The notes below the pieces were generated by a model. That model did no database searches, had not been told where the DNA came from, and saw only the letters and a program-made list of their open reading frames with translations. Source: Anaerolineae bacterium (GTDB lineage Bacteria > Chloroflexota > Anaerolineae > JAAYZQ01). Taken from it: 32,341 bases of DNA. The stretch's first letter is position 1. Each line of letters begins with the position of its first letter. This document shows, one piece after another, positions 1-7,406 of the stretch. The position numbers were made by a program, and so were the translations under genes. The stretch is from assembly GCA_016926595.1 (NCBI GenBank), contig JAFGOG010000045.1:1-32341 (forward strand), given 5' to 3'.

Positions 1-1
1 C

Positions 2-2335
2 GCCGAGGAGGAACCGTGGCGGCTGACCACCTATCAGGTCCAGACGCCAGATAGCACCAAGACCCTGAATGCCAACATCCCCTGGCTAAGCGGTCTGCAG
101 GACATACGCGGCTACGACTCGATCATCCCCCGCCAATATGTCGAATACATGGCTGCCATCGAAACACAAGGCGAGCTCCTCTACAACCGCATCGCTCCGA
201 TCTATGGCGTCGAGAACCTCAGTTCGCCGCTGCTCGATCTACTGGGTGTATGGTATGTAGTGACAGAGGGAGAGATCCCCAACTCGGACTACCGGCTCGT
301 CTACAACGACCAAGTGCGGATTTACAAAAATGTGGATGTAATGCCCCGTGCCTTTGCCCTGCCCCGGGCAGAGTGGGTCTCGCCCGCGGACCTGCCGGCC
401 CGGTTGGCCAGCCTGGACCCGCACCAAGTGGTGCTGCTGGATGGCGAGCAGCAGACCGAAAGGACGCGAGAACAGGGGTCCGACTGGCCGCTACAGCCTG
501 CCAAGGTCGTCACCTATTCTCCCAACACGGTATTCGTGGACGTGGACATGCCCGGACCGGGCTGGCTGGTTCTCGCCGACAGCTATTTCCCCGGCTGGAA
601 GGCCTACCGGTCGGTTCCCGGCGAGGAGACCCCGACTGCCAAGACGGTTCCGGATGACGAGACCGAGCTTCAGATTGTCCGGGCCGACGGCAATTTCCGG
701 GCAGTGTGGCTGAAAGCTGGCGCACACCGGGTCCGCTTCAAATACACCCCGCTGAGCTTCAAGCTGGGGCTGTATGGCAGCTTTATGGCTGGCGTGGTCA
801 TGCTCCTGCTGGCGCTCTACTGGCTATGGGGACGGCTGTACCGGGAAAGCGCCGACGATCACGCCGTCAAGCGCGTTGCCAAAAACAGCCTGCTGCCGAT
901 CGGCCTGCAATTGGTGAACAAGGCGATCGACTTTGTCTTTGCCATGCTGATGCTGCGCATCCTGGCCCCGGAACTGGCCGGGCGGTACTATTTTGCTGTG
1001 GCGTTCATCGGCTACTTCGACATCCTGGTGCGGTTCGGGCTGGGGACGCTGCTCACCCGCGAGGTAGCCAAGGACCGCACCCAGGCCAACAGGTACCTAA
1101 GCATTGTCACAGTCCTGCGCGGGCTGCTGTGGCTTGCCTCGCTGCCGTTGATAGCCGCCGTCATCTGGATCTACTTCCAGTTCGGCGCCATGACGCCCTC
1201 CGTGGTAGCTGCCATCGCTCTGTTCGCCCTGAGCCTCATCTTTAGCAATCTGGCCGATGGCTTTAGCTCGGTATTCAACGCCTACGAAAAGATGGAGTAC
1301 CCGGCGGCCATCTCGACCGTGACGGCGCTGACGCGGGTGAGCCTGGGAGTGCTGGCGCTCCTAGCCGGTTTGGGATACGTCGGCCTGGCGGGAGTATCGA
1401 TCCTCGCCAACCTGGTCAGCGCCGCCATCCTGGGCAGGCTGATGGTCCGCCACTGCTTCAGACCCCACTTTGAATGGGATCGCCAGGCAGGCCGGTGGAT
1501 GCTGGGAACTTCCTTCCCGCTGATGCTCAATCTACTGCTAGCAACCCTCTTTTTCCGCGTTGACATGCTGCTGCTCCAGCCGCTGCAAGGTGACAAGGTA
1601 GTCGGCTACTATGGTGCGGCCTATGCCTACATCAACGCCCTGATCATCATCCCCTCCTTTTTTACAATGGCCATATTCCCCCTTATGAGCCGCTACGCTG
1701 CCCAGGGACGCGACTCGCTGATGCGCGCCTACGTCCTCTCCCTGCGGCTGTTGCTGATGGTGGCTTTGCCAATCGCCGCCGGGGTGCCCTTTATCGCCCA
1801 GGGGCTGATGCTAGTACTGGGCGGCAGCGAATACCTGCCCCATTCGGCCATCGCCTTGCAGATCATGATCTGGTTCCTGCCCCTCAGCTTTGTCAACAGC
1901 GTGACCCAGTATGTGTTGATCGCCATCGACCAGCAGCGTTTTCTGACCAGGGCCTTTGTAATCGGCGTGACCTTCAACATCGTGGCCAACCTGATCGCTA
2001 TTCCGCTCTTTAGCTACAGGGGTGCGGCGGCGGTCACCATCTTTTCAGAGCTGGCCCTGCTGATCCCATTCTATTGGGCGGTACGCAAGCACCTGGGGTC
2101 GCTACCGTGGGTATCGCTCGTGTGGCAGCCGGTGCTCGCCTCGCTGGTCATGGCCGGGGTCATATGGCTGCTGCGGGGCGTCCCCTGGCCGCTACTCATC
2201 CCGGTGGGGGGAGGGGTTTATGCAGCGGTGTTAGCGCTTAGCGGCGGCTTGCGCCAGCCGGACATGGGCCTGCTACTCCGCGCCCTCCCCCTCGAGCGCC
2301 TGCGAGCTCGCCTGCCAGCGTTTAAAGCAAAATAG
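2..2335 (+). CDS. YfhO-like membrane protein C-terminus fused to a MOP/Wzx-type polysaccharide flippase (5' partial)
   Basis: The reading frame is open from base 2, so the gene starts outside the window; the first internal ATG is at 149. Residues are counted from that ATG. Residues 1-235 resemble the C-terminal part of YfhO-type membrane proteins: a 'SPLLDLLGVWYVV' stretch, 'PRAFALP', the motif 'DSYFPGWKAY' and a membrane helix near 208-228. From about 245 to 715 the protein becomes a multi-helix flippase, with the MATE/Wzx-like opening 'NSLLPIGLQLVNKAIDF' and some 12-14 hydrophobic segments. Such flippases move lipid-linked glycans across the cytoplasmic membrane; YfhO relatives are linked to glycosylation of surface polymers. 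The two parts are normally separate proteins. No stop or frameshift separates them here, so this is a true fusion or an ancestral gene join. The domain calls rest on recognised motifs; the substrate is unknown. Confidence 0.85.
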   Translation, partial: AEEEPWRLTTYQVQTPDSTKTLNANIPWLSGLQDIRGYDSIIPRQYVEYMAAIETQGELLYNRIAPIYGVENLSSPLLDLLGVWYVVTEGEIPNSDYRLVYNDQVRIYKNVDVMPRAFALPRAEWVSPADLPARLASLDPHQVVLLDGEQQTERTREQGSDWPLQPAKVVTYSPNTVFVDVDMPGPGWLVLADSYFPGWKAYRSVPGEETPTAKTVPDDETELQIVRADGNFRAVWLKAGAHRVRFKYTPLSFKLGLYGSFMAGVVMLLLALYWLWGRLYRESADDHAVKRVAKNSLLPIGLQLVNKAIDFVFAMLMLRILAPELAGRYYFAVAFIGYFDILVRFGLGTLLTREVAKDRTQANRYLSIVTVLRGLLWLASLPLIAAVIWIYFQFGAMTPSVVAAIALFALSLIFSNLADGFSSVFNAYEKMEYPAAISTVTALTRVSLGVLALLAGLGYVGLAGVSILANLVSAAILGRLMVRHCFRPHFEWDRQAGRWMLGTSFPLMLNLLLATLFFRVDMLLLQPLQGDKVVGYYGAAYAYINALIIIPSFFTMAIFPLMSRYAAQGRDSLMRAYVLSLRLLLMVALPIAAGVPFIAQGLMLVLGGSEYLPHSAIALQIMIWFLPLSFVNSVTQYVLIAIDQQRFLTRAFVIGVTFNIVANLIAIPLFSYRGAAAVTIFSELALLIPFYWAVRKHLGSLPWVSLVWQPVLASLVMAGVIWLLRGVPWPLLIPVGGGVYAAVLALSGGLRQPDMGLLLRALPLERLRARLPAFKAK

Positions 2336-2376
2336 CCCCCTCCCTCTCTCGTGGGGGAGAGGGTAGGGTGAGGGGA
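2336..2376. repeat. Palindromic intergenic element between convergent genes
   Basis: CCCTCTC at 2342-2348 pairs with GAGAGGG at 2357-2363, and the stem extends inward by one G-T and one C-G pair. The following 'gggtagggtgagggg' tail is typical of dispersed intergenic palindromes found in many GC-rich bacteria. It lies between the stop of the flippase fusion and the stop of the anti-sigma gene, so it may act as a two-way terminator, although it has no clear T-run. Confidence 0.5.
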
Positions 2377-2396
2377 AAAGCCATTCTGACAGATGA

Positions 2397-3668
2397 TTAC
2401 CTCGGCTGCCAGCGCAGCATCACCACTGCAGTCGCCAGCGCCAGCAGCACAAAGGCGGCGCCCAGCACGATCTCGGCCAGGCTGAACCAGGGCACCACCG
2501 TCTGGCGCAGCGTCCCCACTACCCCCTGCTCCTCACCAGACACGGCGCCCTGCTCCGCTTCACGGACCTCGGGGGCGGCTGCGATGGCAGTCGGCTCAGC
2601 GCCCGACAACAGGGCAGCCGGCGCCTCGGTCGGGACAGCCGCGTTGTATACCTCTTCAGTCGCAGCCACGGTTGCCGCGTCCCGCACAGCCTCGTCGTCC
2701 GTCGTTTCGACCGGTGCCAGCTCTAGTGCTGCCGTCTCTACCGCTGGCTCGACGGTAAGTAAAGGCAGAAGATCCTGTGTGGGCGCAGCCGTAGCCGTCG
2801 GAAAAGCGGCCTCGACCGTCGCCGTCGCCTCGAGCGCCCGTATCGACGCATGCTCGGCCGTCGTCCACGCCGTCGACATGACCTGCATCGTCAACGACTG
2901 GGTAAGCAACGGCGTCGCGGCAGTAAACGCCAGCGTCACATTGACCGTGGGCGTTGCCTCCGCCTTGGGCACACCAGACGGCGCCTCGACGGCCACCGCC
3001 ATCGCCTCCAGAGTTACAGAAATCATCGGCGGTTCTCCTGCACCCATGCCACTGGCCTTGGCAGCCGCTGTAGGCGCGGGTGCAGCCACCGTCAACGCCG
3101 AGGGCGCCGAGGGCGGAACTGCGGTCACATCAGGCGGCACAGCCTTTGCCGCAGCAGGTTCAGGCATCGGCATCCCTGCCGCAGACTCGGTCGGAGCAGC
3201 CACGGCAAGCTCTGCAAGCTGTGTGACCTGCACCTCCTGAACAGCCGCAGCCTGGTCCATCACTGCGGTCGGCTGGACGGCAACCATCTGGGGCTCTGCT
3301 CGGGGCGCCGTGCTTCCCAGGAACACGTCACCAGCTACCACGACGACGAACAGCAGTGCAACCAATGCAGTAGCGCCCTGCAACAGGGGCAGACCCCAGG
3401 CTGGCCGGCGCGCCCGGATCGGTTGTGGCGCGGCGGTCTCGACCGGGAGCGTAAAGACGCGCGGCACACGGACAGGCGCGCAGTCACGAGTCCACTCGAC
3501 CGTCTGGCGAAGTGTCTCCAAGTTCCAGCGACAATCCTCGCAGACCGCCAGGTGTCGTTCTACGGCCGCCTGTTCCTCTGGCATCAGCTCGCGGTCGAGG
3601 TAAGCCGAAAGCCTCTCCTCGGCGTATTTATGTTCAGCTCGATTCTTATCTCTTTGCAGCCATTTCAT
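2397..3668 (-). CDS. Membrane anti-sigma factor with zinc-finger (ZAS) domain
   Basis: The protein of about 423 residues begins with a cytoplasmic anti-sigma zinc finger: His13, then His39-x3-Cys43-x2-Cys46. Members of this family bind and hold an ECF sigma factor. One membrane helix lies at about 93-117. A long Ala/Pro/Thr/Val-rich, presumably extracytoplasmic, region follows, and a second helix lies in the last 30 residues. Start: the ATG at 3668 has a GGAG nine bases upstream. A more upstream start (3713) would overlap the sigma gene and is less likely. It lies 34 bp behind the sigma gene on the same strand, the usual sigma/anti-sigma order. The second C-terminal helix and the large low-complexity domain are unusual for a simple ZAS protein and suggest the outer region senses or anchors something in the envelope. 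The signal is unknown. Confidence 0.85.
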   Translation of the reverse strand: MKWLQRDKNRAEHKYAEERLSAYLDRELMPEEQAAVERHLAVCEDCRWNLETLRQTVEWTRDCAPVRVPRVFTLPVETAAPQPIRARRPAWGLPLLQGATALVALLFVVVVAGDVFLGSTAPRAEPQMVAVQPTAVMDQAAAVQEVQVTQLAELAVAAPTESAAGMPMPEPAAAKAVPPDVTAVPPSAPSALTVAAPAPTAAAKASGMGAGEPPMISVTLEAMAVAVEAPSGVPKAEATPTVNVTLAFTAATPLLTQSLTMQVMSTAWTTAEHASIRALEATATVEAAFPTATAAPTQDLLPLLTVEPAVETAALELAPVETTDDEAVRDAATVAATEEVYNAAVPTEAPAALLSGAEPTAIAAAPEVREAEQGAVSGEEQGVVGTLRQTVVPWFSLAEIVLGAAFVLLALATAVVMLRWQPR

Positions 3669-3702
3669 CCGTTTTGACTCCCAGCAGACGACGCGTCCGC
3701 TG

Positions 3703-4296
3703 TTACCGGTCACTCCTAAGACGGTACTGGGCAGGCAAAAGTTCCCGGTAGTCCAGCAAATAATCCCGCAGCTTGGCCCGGCCTCGGCTCAGGCGCGACT
3801 TGACTGTGCCGAGGGCCAGCCCGGTGACCTGGGCGATCTCCTGATAGTCCATGCCCTGTAGATCCGACAAAACCAGGACGCTCCGTTGGTCGGCAGGCAG
3901 GGTCAGGATACCCGCCTGGATCACACAGTCCAATTCGCGGCGCGCTACTGCCTCGTCCGGCCGCTCGGCCGGATCGAGCAGATAGGGCGAATGATCCGCG
4001 TCACCTTCCAGATCGTCCAGGGAGCTGGTCGGGCGCCGGCGCCGGGCGCGAAGCTGATCGTAGCAGGCGTTGGTCACAATGCGCAGCACCCAGGCCTTGA
4101 ACGAACCACCGCGAAACCTGGGCATGGCCTTGAAAGCTGACACAAAGGCATCCTGAGTAGCGTCCGATGCTGCATCCTCGTCGCCCAGGATACGATAGGC
4201 CAGATTATAGGCCATACTCTGGTAGCGTATCACCAGTTGGTTGAAAGCGCGGACGTCGCCCTTGCCGGCAGCCGCAACGAGCGCCGTTTCGTCCAT
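3703..4296 (-). CDS. RNA polymerase ECF-type sigma factor
   Basis: About 197 residues with the two conserved sigma regions. Region 2 runs over the first 95 residues ('YNLAYRILGDEDAASDATQD', 'FKAWVLRIVTNACYDQLR') and region 4 lies near 135-185 ('LPADQRSVLVLSDLQGMDY', 'GTVKSRLSRGRAKLRDYL', the helix-turn-helix). It directs RNA polymerase to a stress or envelope regulon and is presumably held by the ZAS protein encoded next. Start: the ATG at 4296 has GGAG ten bases upstream; a GTG at 4305 in the same frame is possible. A promoter-like sequence lies just upstream (4336-4364, minus). Family assignment is firm; the target genes are not visible. Confidence 0.93.
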   Translation of the reverse strand: MDETALVAAAGKGDVRAFNQLVIRYQSMAYNLAYRILGDEDAASDATQDAFVSAFKAMPRFRGGSFKAWVLRIVTNACYDQLRARRRRPTSSLDDLEGDADHSPYLLDPAERPDEAVARRELDCVIQAGILTLPADQRSVLVLSDLQGMDYQEIAQVTGLALGTVKSRLSRGRAKLRDYLLDYRELLPAQYRLRSDR

Positions 4297-4335
4297 CACA
4301 CCCACACTCCGCCGCTCCCCAAATCAAGTGGGGTT

Positions 4336-4364
4336 ATTGTACACCAAAACCGGGCTGCCCGCAA
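4336..4364 (-). promoter_or_regulatory. Promoter of the sigma/anti-sigma operon
   Basis: On the minus strand, TTGCGG (4364-4359), a 17 bp spacer and TACAAT (4341-4336) precede the sigma gene by about 40 bases. The -35 box is weak and the -10 box is good. Confidence 0.5.
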
Positions 4365-4447
4365 GCAAGGACCAGGTCTGCGAGAGCACCGAAGCATTTC
4401 CACTGCAATCCCCAGTCCCCAACTAGCCAATCCTCCACCCTCTCAAG

Positions 4448-4475
4448 TATAATAGCCTCCTGAAGGACCAGGAGG
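4448..4475 (+). promoter_or_regulatory. -10 box and ribosome binding site of the MFS gene
   Basis: A perfect TATAAT at 4448-4453 is followed by GGAGG at 4471-4475, eight bases before the ATG at 4484. No good -35 box is seen at the right distance. The leader would be only about 25 bases long. Confidence 0.55.
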
Positions 4476-4483
4476 ACCGTCCC

Positions 4484-5848
4484 ATGGCGTCACAGTCGCG
4501 CGGGCGTTCCGGCGCCCGCACCTTTCTGATCATCTGGTTTGGCCAGCTCATCTCGCTGATCGGCTCCGGCCTCACCAGCTTTGCCCTGGGCGTCTATATC
4601 TATAACCGCACCGGAGCGGCCACACAACTCGCGCTGTCGTTGGTGGCCGCCAGCCTGCCCAATCTGCTGCTACTGCCGTTCGCCGGCGCCCTGGTCGATC
4701 GTTGGGACCGGCGGCGGGTGCTGATCCTGAGCGACACTGGCGCGGCCCTGGTCACACTCACCTTTTGGGCACTGCTGACCGCCGGGCGCCTAGAAGTCTG
4801 GCACGTGTACGCCGGCAATGCCCTCGCCTCGGCCCTGGGCGCCTTTCAGCGGCCCGCCTACATGGCCGTCCCCTCGCTACTCGTGCCCAAGAAACAATTC
4901 GGACGTATCGGCGGGCTGATGCAGCTCGCCGATGCGGTCTCTACCATCGTGGCGCCCCTGGCCGCCGGCTTTTTGATCGCCGCGATCGACATCCAAGGCG
5001 TGTTCTTGGTCGATTTCGCCACCTTCCTCTTTGCCGTGTCCACGTTGCTGGTCGTTCGCATCCCCCGTCTTATCCCACAACCCGGTGCCACCGGCGGCGG
5101 CTCGCTGCTGCGCCAAGCGGCCTTTGGCTGGGGCTATCTAAGCGCCCGCAGGGGACTATTGGGCATGCTGATCCTGTTTGCCGTCGTCAATTTCGCGCTT
5201 GGCCTTTACAGCGCCCTTTTCACACCCCTGGTCCTGTCGCGTTTTGGCGCCCAGGTGCTCGGCAGCCTTCTCTCCATCAGCGGGCTGGCCATGCTCGCCG
5301 GCAGCCTGGTCATTAGCGCCTGGGGTGGCACCCAGCGCAAGATATTCACCTTGCTCGGCGCTATTTCCCTTTCGGGCCTGGGCATGGGCGCCGTCGGCCT
5401 GCGGCCCAACGCCCTGCTCATGGGCACCGGCAATCTTTTCTTCTTCGCCCTCGTGCCTATCGCCAACGCCGCCAGCCAGGCCATCTGGCTGGCGAAGGTC
5501 GCTCCCGACGTGCAGGGCCGTGTCTTTGCCGCCCGGATGATGATCGGCAGCGCCATCACCCCCCTGGCCTACCTGCTTGCCGGACCGCTGGCTGATCGCG
5601 TTGCTGAGCCGCTCATGGCCGAAGGAGGCGCGCTCGCCGCCACCGCCGGACGTGTCCTGGGGGTCGGCCCTGGCCGGGGCTTTGGCCTGATTATCGTCCT
5701 TACCGGACTCGTCGTAGCCCTTGCCCCCCTCCTCGCCGCCTTCATCCGCCCCATCCGCCGCGTCGAGATAGAACTGCCAGACGCAGTGCTCGGCAGCGCC
5801 GCCGGGGCACCGGGCAAGCCTCCCGCTGCCGGTACCGGAAGCGGATAA
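4484..5848 (+). CDS. MFS transporter, drug/siderophore exporter-like
   Basis: A 454-residue protein with about 12 hydrophobic segments. The first loop carries the MFS signature between helices 2 and 3 ('GALVDRWDRRRVLI', positions about 68-81), which matches the MFS_3 group (macrolide or enterobactin exporter type). 'QRPAYMAVPSLLVPKKQF' is also typical of this group. It would use the proton gradient to export small hydrophobic compounds across the cytoplasmic membrane; the substrate cannot be told from the sequence. GGAGG eight bases upstream and a TATAAT support the ATG. It is divergent from the sigma gene. The tail after the last helix is Gly/Ala/Pro-rich and probably cytoplasmic. Confidence 0.88.
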   Translation: MASQSRGRSGARTFLIIWFGQLISLIGSGLTSFALGVYIYNRTGAATQLALSLVAASLPNLLLLPFAGALVDRWDRRRVLILSDTGAALVTLTFWALLTAGRLEVWHVYAGNALASALGAFQRPAYMAVPSLLVPKKQFGRIGGLMQLADAVSTIVAPLAAGFLIAAIDIQGVFLVDFATFLFAVSTLLVVRIPRLIPQPGATGGGSLLRQAAFGWGYLSARRGLLGMLILFAVVNFALGLYSALFTPLVLSRFGAQVLGSLLSISGLAMLAGSLVISAWGGTQRKIFTLLGAISLSGLGMGAVGLRPNALLMGTGNLFFFALVPIANAASQAIWLAKVAPDVQGRVFAARMMIGSAITPLAYLLAGPLADRVAEPLMAEGGALAATAGRVLGVGPGRGFGLIIVLTGLVVALAPLLAAFIRPIRRVEIELPDAVLGSAAGAPGKPPAAGTGSG

Positions 5849-5888
5849 TCGGGCCAGCTCAAGCAGGCCGCCATCCACGCGCTCCTAT

Positions 5889-5931
5889 GGCGCTGAGGGG
5901 CCTCCTCAATGCCCTCATCCCCTTCAGCGCC
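5889..5931. repeat. Inverted repeat downstream of the MFS gene
   Basis: GGCGCTGA-GGGG (5889-5900) pairs with CCCC-TTCAGCGCC (5919-5931) with a single bulged base and an 18-base loop. No T-run follows, so it may be a weak or Rho-assisted transcript end before the tRNA promoter. Confidence 0.5.
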
Positions 5932-5983
5932 TTGTGGTCCGATCCTACCCCTCGTCGCTGTCGTTGTTGCGCCTGCGTCCAAT

Positions 5984-6012
5984 TTGACGACCAGACTCTT
6001 TTGGCATATACT
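5984..6012 (+). promoter_or_regulatory. Promoter of tRNA-Leu
   Basis: TTGACG (5984-5989), a 17 bp spacer and TATACT (6007-6012). The tRNA begins 15 bases after the -10 box, a usual distance for a short 5' leader removed by RNase P. Confidence 0.8.
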
Positions 6013-6026
6013 ATGGCTATTCGTTG

Positions 6027-6110
6027 GCCGGAGTGGCGGAACAGGCAGACGCGCGCGACTCAAACTCGCGTGAGGGAGACCTCTTGTGGGTTCGACTCCC
6101 ACCTCCGGCA
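6027..6110 (+). tRNA. tRNA-Leu, anticodon CAA
   Basis: A full cloverleaf folds: acceptor GCCGGAG (6027-6033) with CTCCGGC (6103-6109) and discriminator A6110; anticodon stem CGCGA/TCGCG around a seven-base loop CTCAAAC with anticodon CAA (reads UUG); a long class II variable arm; T-arm GTGGG-TTCGACT-CCCAC (6086-6102). The CCA end is not encoded (the next bases are CCT). The long variable arm and the CAA anticodon identify leucine. Confidence 0.97.
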
Positions 6111-6129
6111 CCTGGGGGAAACTCCAAAA

Positions 6130-6552
6130 GTGACCGAGCCAGAACAAAAGCGGACATGGCCGATCTTGGCCGTGCTGATCTTGGTAGGTCTAACAGCAGG
6201 CATCGGGTTGGGCCTGACCCTTGGTTGGGTCGTGTGGCCAGTCAGCTACACAAACACCACCCTCGCCAATCTCAGCACAGCCAACAAGGAAGACTATATC
6301 GTGCTGACAGCCGCGGCCTACACCGCCGATCGTGACCTGGAAAAGGCCGAGGGCCGACTGGCGTGGCTGGAAGCGCCCAACGCGCCCCAGTGGGTGGCCG
6401 AGCTCGCCGACCGGTTTATTGCCGAAGGCCGGAACGAGACCGACATCCGCAGCCTTGTGGAGCTGGCCCATGCCCTGGGTGTGGACACAGAGCAGATGGC
6501 TCCTTATCTCGGCGCAACGGCGCCCAAGCCACAGCCGGAAAGCATTCCATAA
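6130..6552 (+). CDS. Membrane-anchored protein of unknown function, first of a paralogous pair
   Basis: About 140 residues: a short charged N-terminus, one membrane helix ('ILAVLILVGLTAGIGLGLTL'), then a probably extracytoplasmic helical domain with 'YIVLTAAAYTADRDLEKAEG' and 'LVELAHALG'. The same domain occurs in the next gene: both have an aromatic segment after the helix (WPVSYTN / APVAYYN), a Y-x2-L-x-A/G-x2-Y-x4-DL-x2-A-x2-RL core and an L-x2-LA-x2-LG end. I recall similar anchored helical domains in Chloroflexota, but I know no named function. Start: GTG at 6130, only 19 bases after the tRNA, with a purine-rich GGGGGA upstream. An earlier in-frame start would run through the tRNA and is rejected. 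It is probably on the same primary transcript as the tRNA. Confidence 0.7.
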   Translation: MTEPEQKRTWPILAVLILVGLTAGIGLGLTLGWVVWPVSYTNTTLANLSTANKEDYIVLTAAAYTADRDLEKAEGRLAWLEAPNAPQWVAELADRFIAEGRNETDIRSLVELAHALGVDTEQMAPYLGATAPKPQPESIP

Positions 6553-6558
6553 CCGCCC

Positions 6559-7341
6559 ATGAAGCGGCAAAGGCGGGCTCTTGTGTTCGCATTGACCTTG
6601 GCGGCCGGCCTGGCGGCCGGCCTGGTTTACGCCTGGGGTTTGGCCCCGGTCGCCTACTATAATGCCGCGCCAGATTCACTAGGGCCCGAACAAAAGCAGG
6701 TCTACCTGGCGCTTATCGGCGATCTGTACGCAACGGAGGGCGATCTCCAGCGAGCCAAGCTACGGCTGTCGGATCTGGGCATCGAACCGGACGGCTCGAC
6801 ATTGACCAGCTCGATTGAGCAGTACCTGGACAGCGGCGGCCGGACCGAGGAGGTACACAACCTGGCCAAGTTGGCCCGGGATTTGGGCGCTACCGGCGGC
6901 GTTTTACTGGTGTTCGGCTCGACGCCAAAAACCAGCACGCCTGTGGCCGTTGAACCCTCTCCCACGCCCCCGACCTTGATAGTCACTGCCACACCTGGGC
7001 TGACCTTCCGCCTGGTCGAACGGACAGCCACGTGCGCCCCGGCCAGGCAGATCGGCAAGATCGTCGTACGCGTGCGAGACGCCAAAGGCAATGGCATGCC
7101 GGGCGTCAAGGTCGCCGCCTCTTGGGCTACAGGCCAGGACCGATTCTACACCGGCCTGCGGCCAGAATTAGGGCCAGGCTATGCCGACCTACAAATGGCT
7201 CGTGGGGTCGAATATGAAGTGTCGGTAGCCGACGCCAAGAGCGATGTGGCCCGTGGCCTGAGCGCCGAGCTGGCTGCGGGCGTCTGCCCGCCCGGCAGCG
7301 TGAGTTTGGACTGGCAAGTGGTGTTTCAACAAGCGCCCTGA
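6559..7341 (+). CDS. Membrane-anchored protein of unknown function, second of the paralogous pair, with an added C-terminal domain
   Basis: 260 residues. The N-terminus is basic (MKRQRR) and is followed by a helix rich in Ala/Gly/Leu, encoded by a short tandem DNA repeat (AAGLAAGL). The helical domain to about residue 115 matches the preceding protein. A Thr/Pro linker (about 125-145) leads to a C-terminal domain of about 110 residues with 'KIVVRVRDAKGNGMPGVKV', a pattern like beta-sandwich (Ig-like/carboxypeptidase-regulatory) surface domains. Two cysteines (in 'TATCAPA' and 'AAGVCPPG') could form a disulfide outside the cell. The gene begins six bases after the previous stop, so they are co-transcribed. 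Function unknown; a surface-exposed, membrane-tethered role is the most one can infer. Confidence 0.75.
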   Translation: MKRQRRALVFALTLAAGLAAGLVYAWGLAPVAYYNAAPDSLGPEQKQVYLALIGDLYATEGDLQRAKLRLSDLGIEPDGSTLTSSIEQYLDSGGRTEEVHNLAKLARDLGATGGVLLVFGSTPKTSTPVAVEPSPTPPTLIVTATPGLTFRLVERTATCAPARQIGKIVVRVRDAKGNGMPGVKVAASWATGQDRFYTGLRPELGPGYADLQMARGVEYEVSVADAKSDVARGLSAELAAGVCPPGSVSLDWQVVFQQAP

Positions 7342-7346
7342 TATAT

Positions 7347-7374
7347 TTGACAGCCTTTGGATGTCTGGTATAAT
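7347..7374 (+). promoter_or_regulatory. Fully consensus promoter of the four-cNMP-domain gene
   Basis: TTGACA (7347-7352), 16 bp, TATAAT (7369-7374), with a TGn extension just before the -10 box. A GGAGGTG ribosome binding site follows ten bases before the GTG start at 7407. It begins five bases after the previous stop codon. Confidence 0.85.
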
Positions 7375-7406
7375 ACCAGGCGCCCGCGAGGAGGTGCAAA
7401 AACAAC

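Noticed and set aside
2368..3240. 290-codon Ala/Ser/Thr-rich open frame on the plus strand
   Set aside because: Antisense of the low-complexity part of the anti-sigma gene.
5887..6129. Longer start for the first paralogous membrane protein
   Set aside because: The extended frame runs through the tRNA-Leu gene and its promoter.
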